Positions 1-8,893 of a stretch of DNA of 64,000 nt are shown piece after piece; positions within the stretch are counted from its first letter, which is position 1; each line of letters starts with the position of its first letter. The DNA is taken from assembly GCF_030814715.1 (NCBI RefSeq), contig NZ_JAUSVO010000007.1:186001-250000 (forward strand), given 5' to 3'. Source of the DNA: Kaistia dalseonensis (GTDB lineage: Bacteria; Pseudomonadota; Alphaproteobacteria; Rhizobiales; Kaistiaceae). The position numbers and the translations under genes are program-made. The notes under the pieces are model-generated. The model saw nothing but the letters and a program-made list of their open reading frames with translations, did no database searches and was not told the DNA's origin.

Positions 1-653
1 TTGGTGATGCCGACGCGATAGAAGAGATAGGCGCCGAAATTCTTCATCTCTTCGAAATCCGAGGCCGTCAGCAGGCGGAAGAGCTCGACCATTTGCGGCG
101 GCGTCAGCTTGTCGATCGGGTATCGGGCGAAATAGGGCCAGACATAGAGCTCTTCGGGCGTGCCGACATCGACATGGACATAGCCGGCTTCCAGAACCTC
201 GCTCAAAATGGCGAGGATCTCGCGGCCGTCGGGATCGCCCGAAAGCGTCTTCAGATAGGCGATGGGATCGGGTTCGTCGGCCTCGTCGGCGCCGAGATTG
301 GGCGGGTTCGGCGCGGCGGCGAAGATCGGGCGCAACTGATTGATATCGCCGGTCTTGGCGGCGGCCAGGATACGCTCGCGCAGCTTCCTGACCGGCTCGG
401 GCAGCTTCGAGACGTCATATTCGACGACAGGCACCGGCTCGTCCGAAGGGGCTGCGGCAGCGGGCGCAGTAGGCGCGGCCGGCGCATCGGGCGTCGGCCC
501 GGATGCCGGGTCGGCCTCGTCGGACTGGTCCGGCGGGATGGTGATGGTCTGGGTGGGCACCGCCTTGGTGTCGGCGGCAACCAGCGCCCATGCCGGCATC
601 GCGCCCGCCAGAATGACAGCCGCGCTGAGCGCAATAATCCGATGCCAGCGCAT
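1..653 (-). CDS. Conserved exported hypothetical protein, C-terminus beyond window
   Basis: An open frame of 217 codons runs off the left edge, so the C-terminus is missing. It starts at ATG 653 with a clear Sec signal peptide (MRWHRIIALSAAVILAG, probable cleavage after AWA), followed by a low-complexity Pro/Ala/Asp stretch (residues about 45-70) and a folded helical region rich in short motifs such as LPEPVRKLRERILAAA, AGYVHVDVGTPEELYVWPYF and DKLTPPQMVELFRLL. I recall similar periplasmic proteins of unknown function in other rhizobial genomes, but I do not know a characterised member. The next gene on the same strand lies 117 bp upstream, so it is probably transcribed alone. The reading frame and signal peptide are solid. 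Function is unknown. Confidence 0.75.
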   Translation of the reverse strand, partial: MRWHRIIALSAAVILAGAMPAWALVAADTKAVPTQTITIPPDQSDEADPASGPTPDAPAAPTAPAAAAPSDEPVPVVEYDVSKLPEPVRKLRERILAAAKTGDINQLRPIFAAAPNPPNLGADEADEPDPIAYLKTLSGDPDGREILAILSEVLEAGYVHVDVGTPEELYVWPYFARYPIDKLTPPQMVELFRLLTASDFEEMKNFGAYLFYRVGIT

Positions 654-770
654 ACTCGTCTCCCTGCGTCGCCAACCACAGTCTAGACCGGTTGGACGAC
701 GAGGTCCAAGCAGGATCGGCCGCAAAAAGGCCGCGCCCCACCGGCGCGAGCCTTCAAGCCATTGGCGCGA

Positions 771-1019
771 CTACTGGATCGTGCGCAGCAGGGTAAATTC
801 GCCGCGGCGGACCCGATCCGGCAGGGAGACCGCGAGATCGGCAACGGCTTCCTCGCCATAGGTGTCGATCAGGTCGGAAAGCGCTGCGAACAACGCGGCA
901 TGCGCCAATATATCAGGCTGGATACCTTCGGCGATCGCTTCGTCCCAAGCCTCGGTCAGATAGGCGAGCGCAGCCCGCTTCTGCTCCGCGATCTCGATGG
1001 CTTCCTGGTCCAATTCCAT
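771..1019 (-). CDS. Small conserved hypothetical protein (82 aa)
   Basis: An 82-residue acidic, almost entirely helical protein (starts MELDQEAIEIAEQKRAAL, ends DRVRRGEFTLLRTIQ). It has no signal peptide or membrane segment, so it should be cytosolic. A GGAGGG stretch lies 11 nt before ATG 1019, a slightly long but usable spacing. The sequence has normal amino-acid composition, unlike the Arg/Ser/Pro-rich shadow frames around it, which is the main reason for accepting it. No family name is recognised with certainty and no function can be given. Confidence 0.65.
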   Translation of the reverse strand: MELDQEAIEIAEQKRAALAYLTEAWDEAIAEGIQPDILAHAALFAALSDLIDTYGEEAVADLAVSLPDRVRRGEFTLLRTIQ

Positions 1020-1253
1020 GGCGAAAACTGCCCTCCGTGCGACTGTGGACGGATTTCGAATCGCCCATGTCCCAAACTAGCACAGTGGGACTCGCCCCGA
1101 ACGCTTATCCTGAAGAGGCGGTTAATGCGACACTAAAAATTCGGTTAATCCGGTTAACGCCGCAAGGTCCCTGCGCCAGAATGCGCAGAACTGTTGCACT
1201 TTGGCCGCAATGCGATACCGCCGGAGCACAATAATGCTCGCGCGACAGCAAGG

Positions 1254-1676
1254 TTAACGGCCATAGCGTGTCGTGACATCCCGAGTCAGCTTGGAGCCTT
1301 CGGCGATGTAGCGGTCGATAGCGGCCGTCGCGGCCGGCGTGCAGACACGGTAGAGCGCTTCGAAGCCGGAGAAGCCGCGATTGAAGGCGGCGACCAGCCG
1401 CGCTTTGCGTTCCGGGCTCGGCGCCTCGGCATCGAGCAGAGCCTGCATCTGGTCGCGCCAGACGCCGTCTTCCTTGGCGCCGCAGAGCGGCCTGAGATAG
1501 TGCAGGGCGCCCAATATCTCCGACAGGCGCTGCAACTGTGCCTGATAGGGCGGATCATCGGCCGGAGCGGCGAGCGCCGGCGCCGATGCGGACAGCGACA
1601 GGCCGACGACCAGTGCCATCGCTGCACGCCGAAACCCAAGGTCGGACCGTCCCGTCATCGTCGCCTGATCGTCCAT
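1254..1676 (-). CDS. TIGR02301 family exported protein
   Basis: A 140-aa protein with an N-terminal signal peptide (hydrophobic MALVVGLSLSASAPALA). The mature part has the pattern I associate with the TIGR02301 family of alphaproteobacteria: a LQRLSEILGALHYLRPLC segment, then W-R-D-Q-M, then FNRGFSGFEALYRVC and a conserved ending. Two cysteines, in LRPLCG and YRVCTP, are conserved in the family and could form a disulfide in the periplasm. The open frame extends to 1841, but the upstream part is shadow-like (RPNSPGSSQ). ATG 1676 or ATG 1658 are the credible starts and both keep the signal peptide. Function of the family is unknown. Confidence 0.8.
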   Translation of the reverse strand: MDDQATMTGRSDLGFRRAAMALVVGLSLSASAPALAAPADDPPYQAQLQRLSEILGALHYLRPLCGAKEDGVWRDQMQALLDAEAPSPERKARLVAAFNRGFSGFEALYRVCTPAATAAIDRYIAEGSKLTRDVTTRYGR

Positions 1677-1743
1677 GCCGCATTGTGCGGCGCGGGCGGA
1701 TATTGGTCCGCCGTCCCGCCCGGCGCAAGCGCGCCCCCGCACG

Positions 1744-3029
<1,286 letters not shown>

Positions 3030-3086
3030 AGCAGCCCCTCGCGCCCTCTCCCCCGCCAATTCCTGCACTTAAGGCCCGGACTTCGA

Positions 3087-3707
3087 ATGATTGAAAACCT
3101 GCCGGCCGCCGCCCTGGAGGGGTTCCTCCTCGGCGCGAGCCTGATTGTCGCCATCGGGGCGCAGAATGCGTTCGTGCTGCGGCAGGGACTGGCGCGACGC
3201 CATGTGTTTCCTGTCGCGAGCTTCTGCTTCCTTTCCGATGCCCTGTTGATTGCGGCCGGCGTTGGTGGTCTCGGCGCGCTGGTCCAGTCATGGCCGCGCG
3301 TGCTGATCGTCGTCACGCTGGCGGGCGCCGCCTTCCTGTTCGTCTACGGGATCGGGGCCCTGCGCCGCGCGATCCGGCCGGGCGAGCTCTCATCGTCCGG
3401 CGCGCCGGAACCGAGCCTCCGCGCGGCGCTCGCGACCGTGGCCGCGCTGACCTTTCTCAATCCGCATGTCTATCTCGATACCGTGGTGCTGCTCGGCTCG
3501 CTCTCCGCGCGCCATGCCGGCGCGGGGCGAATCGCCTTTGGCGGCGGCGCGGCGCTCGCGTCGGCGGTCTGGTTCTATGGGCTGGGTTATGGCGCGCGAT
3601 TGCTGGCACCGCTCTTCGCGCGGCCGATCGCATGGCGCATCCTCGATCTTGTGATCGCCTTCGTCATGATGGCGATCGCGCTGTCATTGGTCCTCCAGCT
3701 CTTCTAG
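3087..3707 (+). CDS. LysE/ArgO family amino-acid exporter
   Basis: A 206-aa inner-membrane protein with about six hydrophobic helices. The N-terminal FLLGASLIVAIGAQNAFVLRQGL signature and the later TFLNPHVYLDTVVLLG motif are diagnostic of the LysE/ArgO family, which exports basic amino acids such as lysine and arginine. Length matches the family. It follows the SRAP gene by 57 bp on the same strand, so the two could be cotranscribed, although no functional link is obvious. No LysG/ArgP-type regulator gene lies beside it. Substrate (Lys or Arg) is inferred from family only. Confidence 0.9.
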   Translation: MIENLPAAALEGFLLGASLIVAIGAQNAFVLRQGLARRHVFPVASFCFLSDALLIAAGVGGLGALVQSWPRVLIVVTLAGAAFLFVYGIGALRRAIRPGELSSSGAPEPSLRAALATVAALTFLNPHVYLDTVVLLGSLSARHAGAGRIAFGGGAALASAVWFYGLGYGARLLAPLFARPIAWRILDLVIAFVMMAIALSLVLQLF

Positions 3708-3742
3708 GGGGAGCCCGGGGGGGAGCCGATGGCGATCGGGGC

Positions 3743-4063
3743 TCAGTGTTCGCCCGCGAGCTTGAGCCCGGCAATGCCGATCACGATCAGCGCGATGGCG
3801 CCGAGGCGGATGGGAGAGACGGATTCGCCGGCGACGATCACGCCGAAGATCACGGTGCCGACCGTTCCGATGCCGGTCCAGATCGCATAGGCAGTGCCGA
3901 GCGGCAGTGTCCGCAAGGCGAGGCCCAGCGCGCCGAGGCTGAGAACCATGGCAATGAGCGTGAGCGCGACAGGCACCGGACGACTGAATCCTTCAGTCGC
4001 CCGCAGGCCGACAGCCCAGCCGATTTCGAAAAGACCCGCGAGAGCGAGGTAAACCCACGCCAT
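3743..4063 (-). CDS. sugE: SMR-family guanidinium exporter (SugE/Gdx type)
   Basis: A 106-aa small multidrug resistance protein with four transmembrane helices. It carries the essential membrane glutamate Glu13 in AGLFEIGWAVGL and the Gdx-type segments LRTLPLGTAYAIWTGIG and GIAGLKLA, so it belongs to the SugE/Gdx subgroup that exports guanidinium by proton antiport as an antiparallel dimer, rather than the EmrE subgroup. The frame is open to 4141, but ATG 4063 is preceded by GGAG at a good spacing and the extra upstream codons fall in a structured leader that resembles a guanidine-II riboswitch. That leader both fixes the start and supports guanidinium as the substrate. Confidence 0.92.
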   Translation of the reverse strand: MAWVYLALAGLFEIGWAVGLRATEGFSRPVPVALTLIAMVLSLGALGLALRTLPLGTAYAIWTGIGTVGTVIFGVIVAGESVSPIRLGAIALIVIGIAGLKLAGEH

Positions 4064-4082
4064 GATGAGCTCCATCAATGGT

Positions 4083-4131
4083 GAAGGGTCGTCCCGGGAT
4101 CGATCTATCAAGGCAAGGTCGTCCTTGCCCG
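4083..4131 (-). promoter_or_regulatory. Candidate guanidine-II (mini-ykkC) riboswitch
   Basis: On the minus strand, the leader of the SugE gene contains two short hairpins, each capped by the tetraloop ACGA. The first (4112-4129) has a perfect 7-bp stem GGCAAGG/CCTTGCC. The second (4086-4095) has a GGG/CCC stem. They are separated by 16 nt. This is the known architecture of guanidine-II riboswitches: two ACGR-loop hairpins whose loops dock on each other and each bind guanidinium. The second hairpin ends 22 nt before ATG 4063, just upstream of the GGAG ribosome-binding site, so translational control is likely. The three-pair second stem is short, which is the main caution. Confidence 0.8.
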
Positions 4132-4180
4132 TCAGCATCAAGATGGGTTCGGTCTATAGCCGATCAAGGCGCCGGGCGAA

Positions 4181-4360
4181 TTACTCGCGCTCGGGCTTGT
4201 CCAGCTTCGCCTGCATCTGCGGCTGGGGCTGCGCCTTCTTCTGCTGCTTGATCGCGGCCACCAGTTCAGGATTGCCGAGCTCGCGATACTGCGCCTGCAG
4301 GGCGTTATCCTGTTCGCGTTCCGCTTTGGATTTGAAGTGCGGATGCTTGTTCTGGGTCAT
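4181..4360 (-). CDS. Small hydrophilic hypothetical protein (59 aa)
   Basis: A 59-aa, charged, glutamine-rich protein (begins MTQNKHPHFKSKAERE, ends QMQAKLDKPERE) with no membrane segment. It appears to be one long helix with a Q/K-rich tail. The open frame continues to 4486, but the upstream part does not look coding and ATG 4360 gives a normal N-terminus. It lies upstream of the SugE leader on the same strand. Composition is protein-like, and small proteins of this look occur in rhizobia, but I cannot name the family or role. Confidence 0.55.
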   Translation of the reverse strand: MTQNKHPHFKSKAEREQDNALQAQYRELGNPELVAAIKQQKKAQPQPQMQAKLDKPERE

Positions 4361-4593
4361 GATATGTATAGTCCTAAGCGTTTCCGCCGCACCGCCTTGC
4401 CAATCTTTCGTCGGCTGACGTTCGGGGCAGCGCGTATGAATTCTTATTATGGCAGATTCGTGATTTAGATTTCGGTTAACGACCATCTGTCGGCTGGCGC
4501 TTGTTCGTGGGATAAGAGCGGATGCGTGGTTTTGAGGCGCGCTATGCTTGGTGTTGCGATGCGTGAGTGGCCGGTTTCCACAGGAGATTCGCA

Positions 4594-5436
4594 GTGGTAG
4601 CGAGGCCCACGCAGCGTGCCGCCCGCGCCGCGCCCTGGGCGCTTCGGTTCGCGCTCCTGCCCCTGCCGATGCTCATCCTGGCCGCTCTGCTTCGTCGCTA
4701 TGCGCTGATGGAGGTGACGCCGCTCTTCGTCGTGCTCGCTATTGCCTGGGCGCTGTCCATCCTGGCGCTGGTCTGCGGCGTGATGGCGTTTCGTTCAATC
4801 TGGATCGACGGCACGACGGGCCTCAGGCCGGCCTTGACCGGCGTGCTGCTGGCGATCGTCGCCCTCGCGCTGCCGGCCGCGATCGTCTTCGAACTGGTGA
4901 GCCTGCCGCGCCTGTCGGACCTGTCGACGGACGGCACCGATCCGCCGCTCTTCACCGCCGCGCCCGACACCGTTACGATGCGCCCGCTGCCCGACGCGCG
5001 CGACAAGACATTGCAGGCCGAGGCCTACCCTGACATCGTGCCACGCCATTATTCGCTCTCGCCGGAGCGTGTGTTCCAGGCGATTGCGACGCTGGTGGAG
5101 GCGCGGGGATGGGTTGTGACGGATCAACGCGCGCCTGATTCCGATAACGAGGTCGGCTGGATCGAGGCGGAGGCGCACACGCTGGGCTTTGCCTTGCCGG
5201 TCGATATCGTGCTGCGCGTCGTGGAGGATGACCAGGGCACGCTGGTCGATATGCGTTCGGCCTCGCGCATTGGCGCGCATGATCTCGGCGACAATGCACG
5301 ACGGATCCGCGCCTTCTTCGTCGATCTCGACGCCGCGCTGCAGGGCGTGACTGAAACCAATGACGGCACCGACGCCGATTCCGACACGGATGATCCCCTG
5401 CCGCCACTGCCCGTGGCGCCGCCGCCCCAGCCTTGA
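4594..5436 (+). CDS. DUF1499 domain membrane protein
   Basis: A 280-aa protein with three N-terminal membrane helices (about residues 15-35, 45-70, 82-108) followed by a soluble DUF1499 domain (about 130-250) that contains the family segments PRHYSLSPERVFQAIATLVEARGW, IEAEAHTLGF and DMRSASRIGAHDLGDNARRIRAF. The C-terminal 25 residues are an Asp- and Pro-rich tail. I chose GTG 4594 over the earlier GTG 4567 because AGGAG sits seven bases upstream of it. The function of DUF1499 is unknown. The domain would face either the cytosol or periplasm depending on topology. Confidence 0.85.
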   Translation: MVARPTQRAARAAPWALRFALLPLPMLILAALLRRYALMEVTPLFVVLAIAWALSILALVCGVMAFRSIWIDGTTGLRPALTGVLLAIVALALPAAIVFELVSLPRLSDLSTDGTDPPLFTAAPDTVTMRPLPDARDKTLQAEAYPDIVPRHYSLSPERVFQAIATLVEARGWVVTDQRAPDSDNEVGWIEAEAHTLGFALPVDIVLRVVEDDQGTLVDMRSASRIGAHDLGDNARRIRAFFVDLDAALQGVTETNDGTDADSDTDDPLPPLPVAPPPQP

Positions 5437-5447
5437 TCGCGGCGCTG

Positions 5448-5495
5448 GAGCGTTTCCGAGCGAAGTGGGCACGAAGGAAGCGCGATCAATCAAAT
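5448..5495. repeat. Dispersed intergenic repeat, short copy
   Basis: Between the convergent DUF1499 and MBL-fold genes lies a stretch reading GAGCGTTTCCGAGCGAAGTG, then GGCACGAAGGAAGCGCGATC and AATCAAAT. The same layout (GAGCG-TTTC, GAGCG-AG-GG-CACG, GGAAGCG, ATCAAAT) recurs at 8288-8396. The pattern resembles the RIME-like mobile palindromic elements scattered between genes in rhizobia. This copy lacks the long inverted repeat seen in the other. Confidence 0.5.
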
Positions 5496-5500
5496 AGCGC

Positions 5501-6418
5501 TCAGTCGGTCTCCACCGGCTCGTAGATCGCCTCGAGTCCGAGGCCGCCCGGCGCACTGATGCGGCCGCGCGCGACGAGGTCTTCCAGATGGCCCAGCACG
5601 GCGAGGGCTGCCGCCCCGTGCAGCACTTTCGGCGTCTCGCGATAGATCACCGCCACGATGTCGGCGATTCGCCGATCGCCCCGGCTGATCCGTTCGACGA
5701 TCGCGGCCTCGCGCAACCGGCGATGCGCCCTCAGCGCGCGCACGAAGGCGGGCGCATCGGCGATCGGGCCGCCATGGCCGGGCAGGTAGATCGTCTCGGG
5801 CCGCGCGGCGAGCCGTTCCAGCGATGCCATGTAGTCGGCCATCGCGCCGTCGGGTGGCGCCACGATTGTCGTCGACCATCCCATCACATGGTCCCCTGAG
5901 AACAGGATGGGCGCTTCATCGAGGGCGAAGGCCATGTGGTTTGCGGCGTGGCCGGGCGTCGCAATCGCCGTCAACGTCCAGCCGCGGCCGGTGATCCGCT
6001 CGCCATCGGCGAGCGCATGGTCGGGCACGAAATCCATGTCGCCGCTGGCATCGAGCATGGTCTGCTCGTCGATCGAAAGCGGCCGCGCGGCGCGGTGCGG
6101 GCCTTCGCCATAGCGCGGCGCGCCCGTCAGGGCGGCGAGGCGAGCCGCGCCCATCGAATGGTCGCGGTGTGTGTGTGTCACGATGATGTGGCTCACGGTC
6201 TCGCCCTGGACGGCGCGCAGCAGCGCATCGATATGGCCGGGATCATCGGGGCCGGGATCGATGATCGCGACCGTGCCATGGCCGACAATGTAGCTATTGG
6301 TGCCATGAAATGTGAACGGTCCGCCGTTCGGCGCCGTCATGCGTCGCACATGCGGGCCGATCCGGACCGCCTGCCCATAGGCGGGGTCGAAGTCGCGATC
6401 GAAAGAAATGGAGTCCAT
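5501..6418 (-). CDS. MBL-fold metallo-hydrolase
   Basis: A 305-aa metallo-beta-lactamase-fold protein. The zinc-binding motif THTHRDHS (HxHxDH) is intact near residue 80. Later ligands are visible in the TPGHAANHMAF (His), LFSGDHVMGW (Asp) and LPGHGGPI (His) segments. The C-terminal part (HRRLREAAIVERISRG to the end) is a winged-helix-like region typical of the LACTB2-like subgroup, which includes endoribonuclease-like and hydroxyacyl-hydrolase-like members. Substrate is therefore uncertain. It lies alone on the minus strand, convergent with the DUF1499 gene. Confidence 0.88.
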   Translation of the reverse strand: MDSISFDRDFDPAYGQAVRIGPHVRRMTAPNGGPFTFHGTNSYIVGHGTVAIIDPGPDDPGHIDALLRAVQGETVSHIIVTHTHRDHSMGAARLAALTGAPRYGEGPHRAARPLSIDEQTMLDASGDMDFVPDHALADGERITGRGWTLTAIATPGHAANHMAFALDEAPILFSGDHVMGWSTTIVAPPDGAMADYMASLERLAARPETIYLPGHGGPIADAPAFVRALRAHRRLREAAIVERISRGDRRIADIVAVIYRETPKVLHGAAALAVLGHLEDLVARGRISAPGGLGLEAIYEPVETD

Positions 6419-6474
6419 GGCCTCTACTAAGGGGAGGAGGGGCCTGCCTTCAAGGACCTGTCATCGATAAACGA

Positions 6475-6502
6475 AAACGCCCCGGCCGAAGCCAGGGCGT
6501 TT
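6475..6502 (-). terminator. Rho-independent terminator of wrbA
   Basis: An 8-bp perfect stem AAACGCCC/GGGCGTTT with an inner GGC-CGAA-GCC hairpin lies 46 bp past the wrbA stop codon. On the minus strand it is followed by a T-rich stretch (GTTTTCGTTT), giving a standard intrinsic terminator. Confidence 0.75.
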
Positions 6503-6548
6503 CCTTGCGCGCCACACCTGAAGGAAGAGCGCGGCAGCGACAGCGTGA

Positions 6549-7166
6549 TCAGGCTGCTTCGAGCACCTTGCCGGCGACCTTGGCCGCGATCTTCGCGACA
6601 TGGGCGCCCTGGAACTTGGCAGCCTCGATCTCGATCGCCGAAGGCTGGCGCGAGCCGTCACCACCTGTGATCGTGGAGGCGCCGTAGGGCGATCCGCCCT
6701 TCACTTCCTCAACACCCATCTGGCCCTGGAACGCATAGGGAAGGCCGATATAGCCCATGCCGTGATGCAGGAAGGTCGGGATGAAGCCGAGAATGGTCGA
6801 CTCCTGGCCGCCATGCTGCGTCGCGGACGAGGTGAACATCGAGCCGATCTTGCCGACCAGCTTGCCCTGCGCCCAGAGGCCGCCGGTCTGGTCCCAGAAA
6901 TTGCGCATCTGCGAGGCGACCGTGCCGTAGCGCGTGCCGGCGCCGACGATGATCGCGTCGTAGTTTTCAAGCTCGGCCGGCGTTGCGATCGGAGCAGCCT
7001 GGTCCATCTTGTAGTAGGACGCCTTGGCGACTTCCTCGGAAACCAGTTCCGGAACGCGCTTGATGTCGACGGTCGCGCCCGTGGAGCGGGCGCCCTCGGC
7101 TACGGCTTCAGCCATCTGCTCGATGTGGCCATAGGCGGAATAATAGAGAACGAGAACTTTGGTCAT
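6549..7166 (-). CDS. wrbA: NAD(P)H:quinone oxidoreductase, WrbA type
   Basis: A 205-aa flavodoxin-fold protein of the WrbA family. The FMN phosphate-binding loop is [12 protein letters not shown] near the N-terminus, followed by the family segments [37 protein letters not shown] and [10 protein letters not shown] and the C-terminal GAHVAKIA. WrbA reduces quinones by two electrons in the cytosol, avoiding semiquinone radicals. The frame is open to 7289, but ATG 7166 is preceded by AAGGAAG at a good spacing and begins the conserved [10 protein letters not shown]. Its terminator is visible downstream. Confidence 0.93.
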   Translation of the reverse strand: MTKVLVLYYSAYGHIEQMAEAVAEGARSTGATVDIKRVPELVSEEVAKASYYKMDQAAPIATPAELENYDAIIVGAGTRYGTVASQMRNFWDQTGGLWAQGKLVGKIGSMFTSSATQHGGQESTILGFIPTFLHHGMGYIGLPYAFQGQMGVEEVKGGSPYGASTITGGDGSRQPSAIEIEAAKFQGAHVAKIAAKVAGKVLEAA

Positions 7167-7363
7167 TTGGGTAGCTTCCTTCATTTGCGGTGCAGCATAG
7201 TTCGGCTTCCTGAAGGCTTTTGGAAAGCCGCCATCCGGTGAACAGTCTGTCTTCCTCGTGGGGAAAGGTACTGCGCGGCGAGCCGGCACCCTTGCAGCGG
7301 CGGAGCGTTGTCCTATGCTTATCCGAGCCTCGGGGGATCAAGACAGAGGCGCTTGGAGGATAC

Positions 7364-8287
7364 ATGCTCGACAAGGATTTCCAGGTCATTGATGACCGTT
7401 TTCGACGCTACGCGATGGGCAATGTCCATATCGAGCGCCTGTGGACCGGCAGCCGCTGGGCGGAAGGGCCGGCCTATTTCGCGGCTGGCAAATATCTGAT
7501 CTGGTCGGATATTCCGAACGATCGCCTGCTGCGCTACGACGAGACCGACGGCTCGGTCTCCGTCTTTGCCGCACCCTGCAACAACCAGAACGGCCATACG
7601 GTCGATCTCGAGGGGCGCCTGGTCGCCTGCGAGCATCGCGGCCGCGCGGTCACGCGCATCGAGCATGACGGCTCGCGCAAGATCCTCGCCGATCGCTTCG
7701 AGGGCAAGAAGCTCAACGCGCCGAACGATGTCGTCGTCAAGTCGGATGGTTCTGTCTGGTTCACCGATCCGACCTACGGTATCGACGGCGAATATGAGGG
7801 CGATTTCGCGGTCTCGGAGATCGGCGCCTGCAATGTCTATCGCATCGATCCGATTAATGGCGCGGTGACGGCCGTCGTGACCGACATGGTCCGGCCGAAC
7901 GGGCTCGCTTTCTCGCCGGACGAGAAGATCCTCTACGTTGCCGATACGGGCCTCACGCACAAGGCGGACTGCTCACCCGACATCCGCGCCTATCACGTCA
8001 ATTCGGATGGACGCGGCGTCAGCGCCGGACGCAGCTTCGCCACCTGTGACAACGGGCTGTTCGACGGCTTCCGCGTCGACATTCACGGCAATATCTGGAG
8101 CTCGGCCGGCGATGGCGTCCATTGCTTCGCGCCGGACGGCAAGCTGATCGGCAAGATCCTGATTCCGGAAGTTGTGGCGAACGTCACCTTCGGCGGTCGC
8201 AAGCGCAATCGGCTCTTCATCTGCGCCACGACCAGCCTGTTCTCGGTCTATCTCAACACGCAGGGCGCGCTCCGGCCCAAGGTCTAG
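7364..8287 (+). CDS. SMP-30/gluconolactonase-family lactonase
   Basis: A 307-aa six-bladed beta-propeller of the SMP-30/gluconolactonase/LRE family. Characteristic segments are RWAEGPAYF (metal-ligand Glu), LNAPNDVVVKSDGSVWFTDPTYG (Asn ligand), RPNGLAFSPDEKILYVADTG (Asn) and FRVDIHGNIWSS (catalytic Asp region). Such enzymes hydrolyse sugar lactones, including gluconolactone, xylonolactone and related compounds, with a divalent metal. Start ATG 7364 is set by GGAGG a few bases upstream. It is divergent from wrbA. No sugar dehydrogenase lies next to it, so the lactone substrate cannot be inferred from context. Confidence 0.9.
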   Translation: MLDKDFQVIDDRFRRYAMGNVHIERLWTGSRWAEGPAYFAAGKYLIWSDIPNDRLLRYDETDGSVSVFAAPCNNQNGHTVDLEGRLVACEHRGRAVTRIEHDGSRKILADRFEGKKLNAPNDVVVKSDGSVWFTDPTYGIDGEYEGDFAVSEIGACNVYRIDPINGAVTAVVTDMVRPNGLAFSPDEKILYVADTGLTHKADCSPDIRAYHVNSDGRGVSAGRSFATCDNGLFDGFRVDIHGNIWSSAGDGVHCFAPDGKLIGKILIPEVVANVTFGGRKRNRLFICATTSLFSVYLNTQGALRPKV

Positions 8288-8396
8288 AGAGCGCTTTCGA
8301 GCGGAGCGGACACGCGGCTCGCGTGAGGGAAGCGTGACACATCAAATGGATGGATCATTTCAGCTCCATCTAGAAACGCTGAAATGATCTAGTGCC
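8288..8396. repeat. Dispersed intergenic repeat with long inverted repeat
   Basis: The space between the lactonase and the convergent merR-type gene is filled by a second, longer copy of the element at 5448-5495. It ends in a perfect 12-bp inverted repeat, GATCATTTCAGC at 8353-8364 and GCTGAAATGATC at 8378-8389, with a 13-nt loop. The right arm touches the stop codon of the merR-type gene. The hairpin could act as a bidirectional transcription stop, though no T-run follows. It resembles RIME-like palindromic elements of rhizobia. Confidence 0.6.
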
Positions 8397-8811
8397 GCTC
8401 GTGCAGGCAAGCCGCGTGGTCGCCCAGGACCTCGATCACGCGGCATTGCGCGACGCGACCATGCTCGCCTTCGTCGACCATGCGCTGGACCTCGAAGCGG
8501 AGCGCGGTCAGCCGCGCGATCTTCTCGTCGATCTCGGCCAGATGCGAGCGGGCAATGACGTCGACCTCGGCGCAGGAGCGCTCCGGCTGGTCCGAGAGAT
8601 CGAGGAGTTGGCGGATCGCATCGACCTCGAAGCCGAGTTCGCGGGCGTGACGGATGAAGCGCAGCCGCCGCACGGTCGCGTCGTCATAGGATCGCCGGTT
8701 GCTGTCCGTCCGCTCGGGCGAGGGGAGCAGCCCGACGCTCTCGTAATAGCGGATGGTCGGAACCTTCACACCGGTCTCGCGCGAGACCACGCCGATCGAA
8801 ATCGCGTTCAT
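8389..8811 (-). CDS. MerR-family metal-responsive regulator (ZntR/CadR/PbrR type)
   Basis: A 140-aa MerR protein. The N-terminal winged helix (IGVVSRETGVKVPTIRYYESVGLL, then NRRSYDDATVRRLRFIRHARELGF) is standard, followed by a dimerisation helix. Metal-binding residues fit the divalent-metal class: Cys80 in ERSCAEVD, Cys123 in VAQCRVIE, and His132/Cys135 in the GDHAACLHERH tail, which correspond to Cys79, Cys114/115 and Cys124 of ZntR. It should sense Zn, Cd or Pb and activate the divergent P-type ATPase gene by underwinding its 19-bp-spacer promoter. Start ATG 8811 is chosen since the upstream extension is not MerR-like. Confidence 0.9.
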   Translation of the reverse strand: MNAISIGVVSRETGVKVPTIRYYESVGLLPSPERTDSNRRSYDDATVRRLRFIRHARELGFEVDAIRQLLDLSDQPERSCAEVDVIARSHLAEIDEKIARLTALRFEVQRMVDEGEHGRVAQCRVIEVLGDHAACLHERH

Positions 8812-8825
8812 CGCAAAAATACCTC

Positions 8826-8856
8826 TTGATCCTCTAGTCGCTAGAGCATGTAGCGT
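8826..8856 (+). promoter_or_regulatory. MerR-type promoter/operator of the metal ATPase gene
   Basis: A -35 box TTGATC (8826-8831) and a -10 box TAGCGT (8851-8856) are separated by 19 bp rather than 17. The spacer holds a perfect palindrome CTCTAG-TCG-CTAGAG (8832-8846). This overlong spacer with internal dyad is the hallmark of promoters activated by MerR-family regulators, and it lies between the divergent regulator and ATPase genes. Confidence 0.8.
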
Positions 8857-8893
8857 CCCATCCAGAAATCGCAAGATCGTTTGAGGATTGGTC

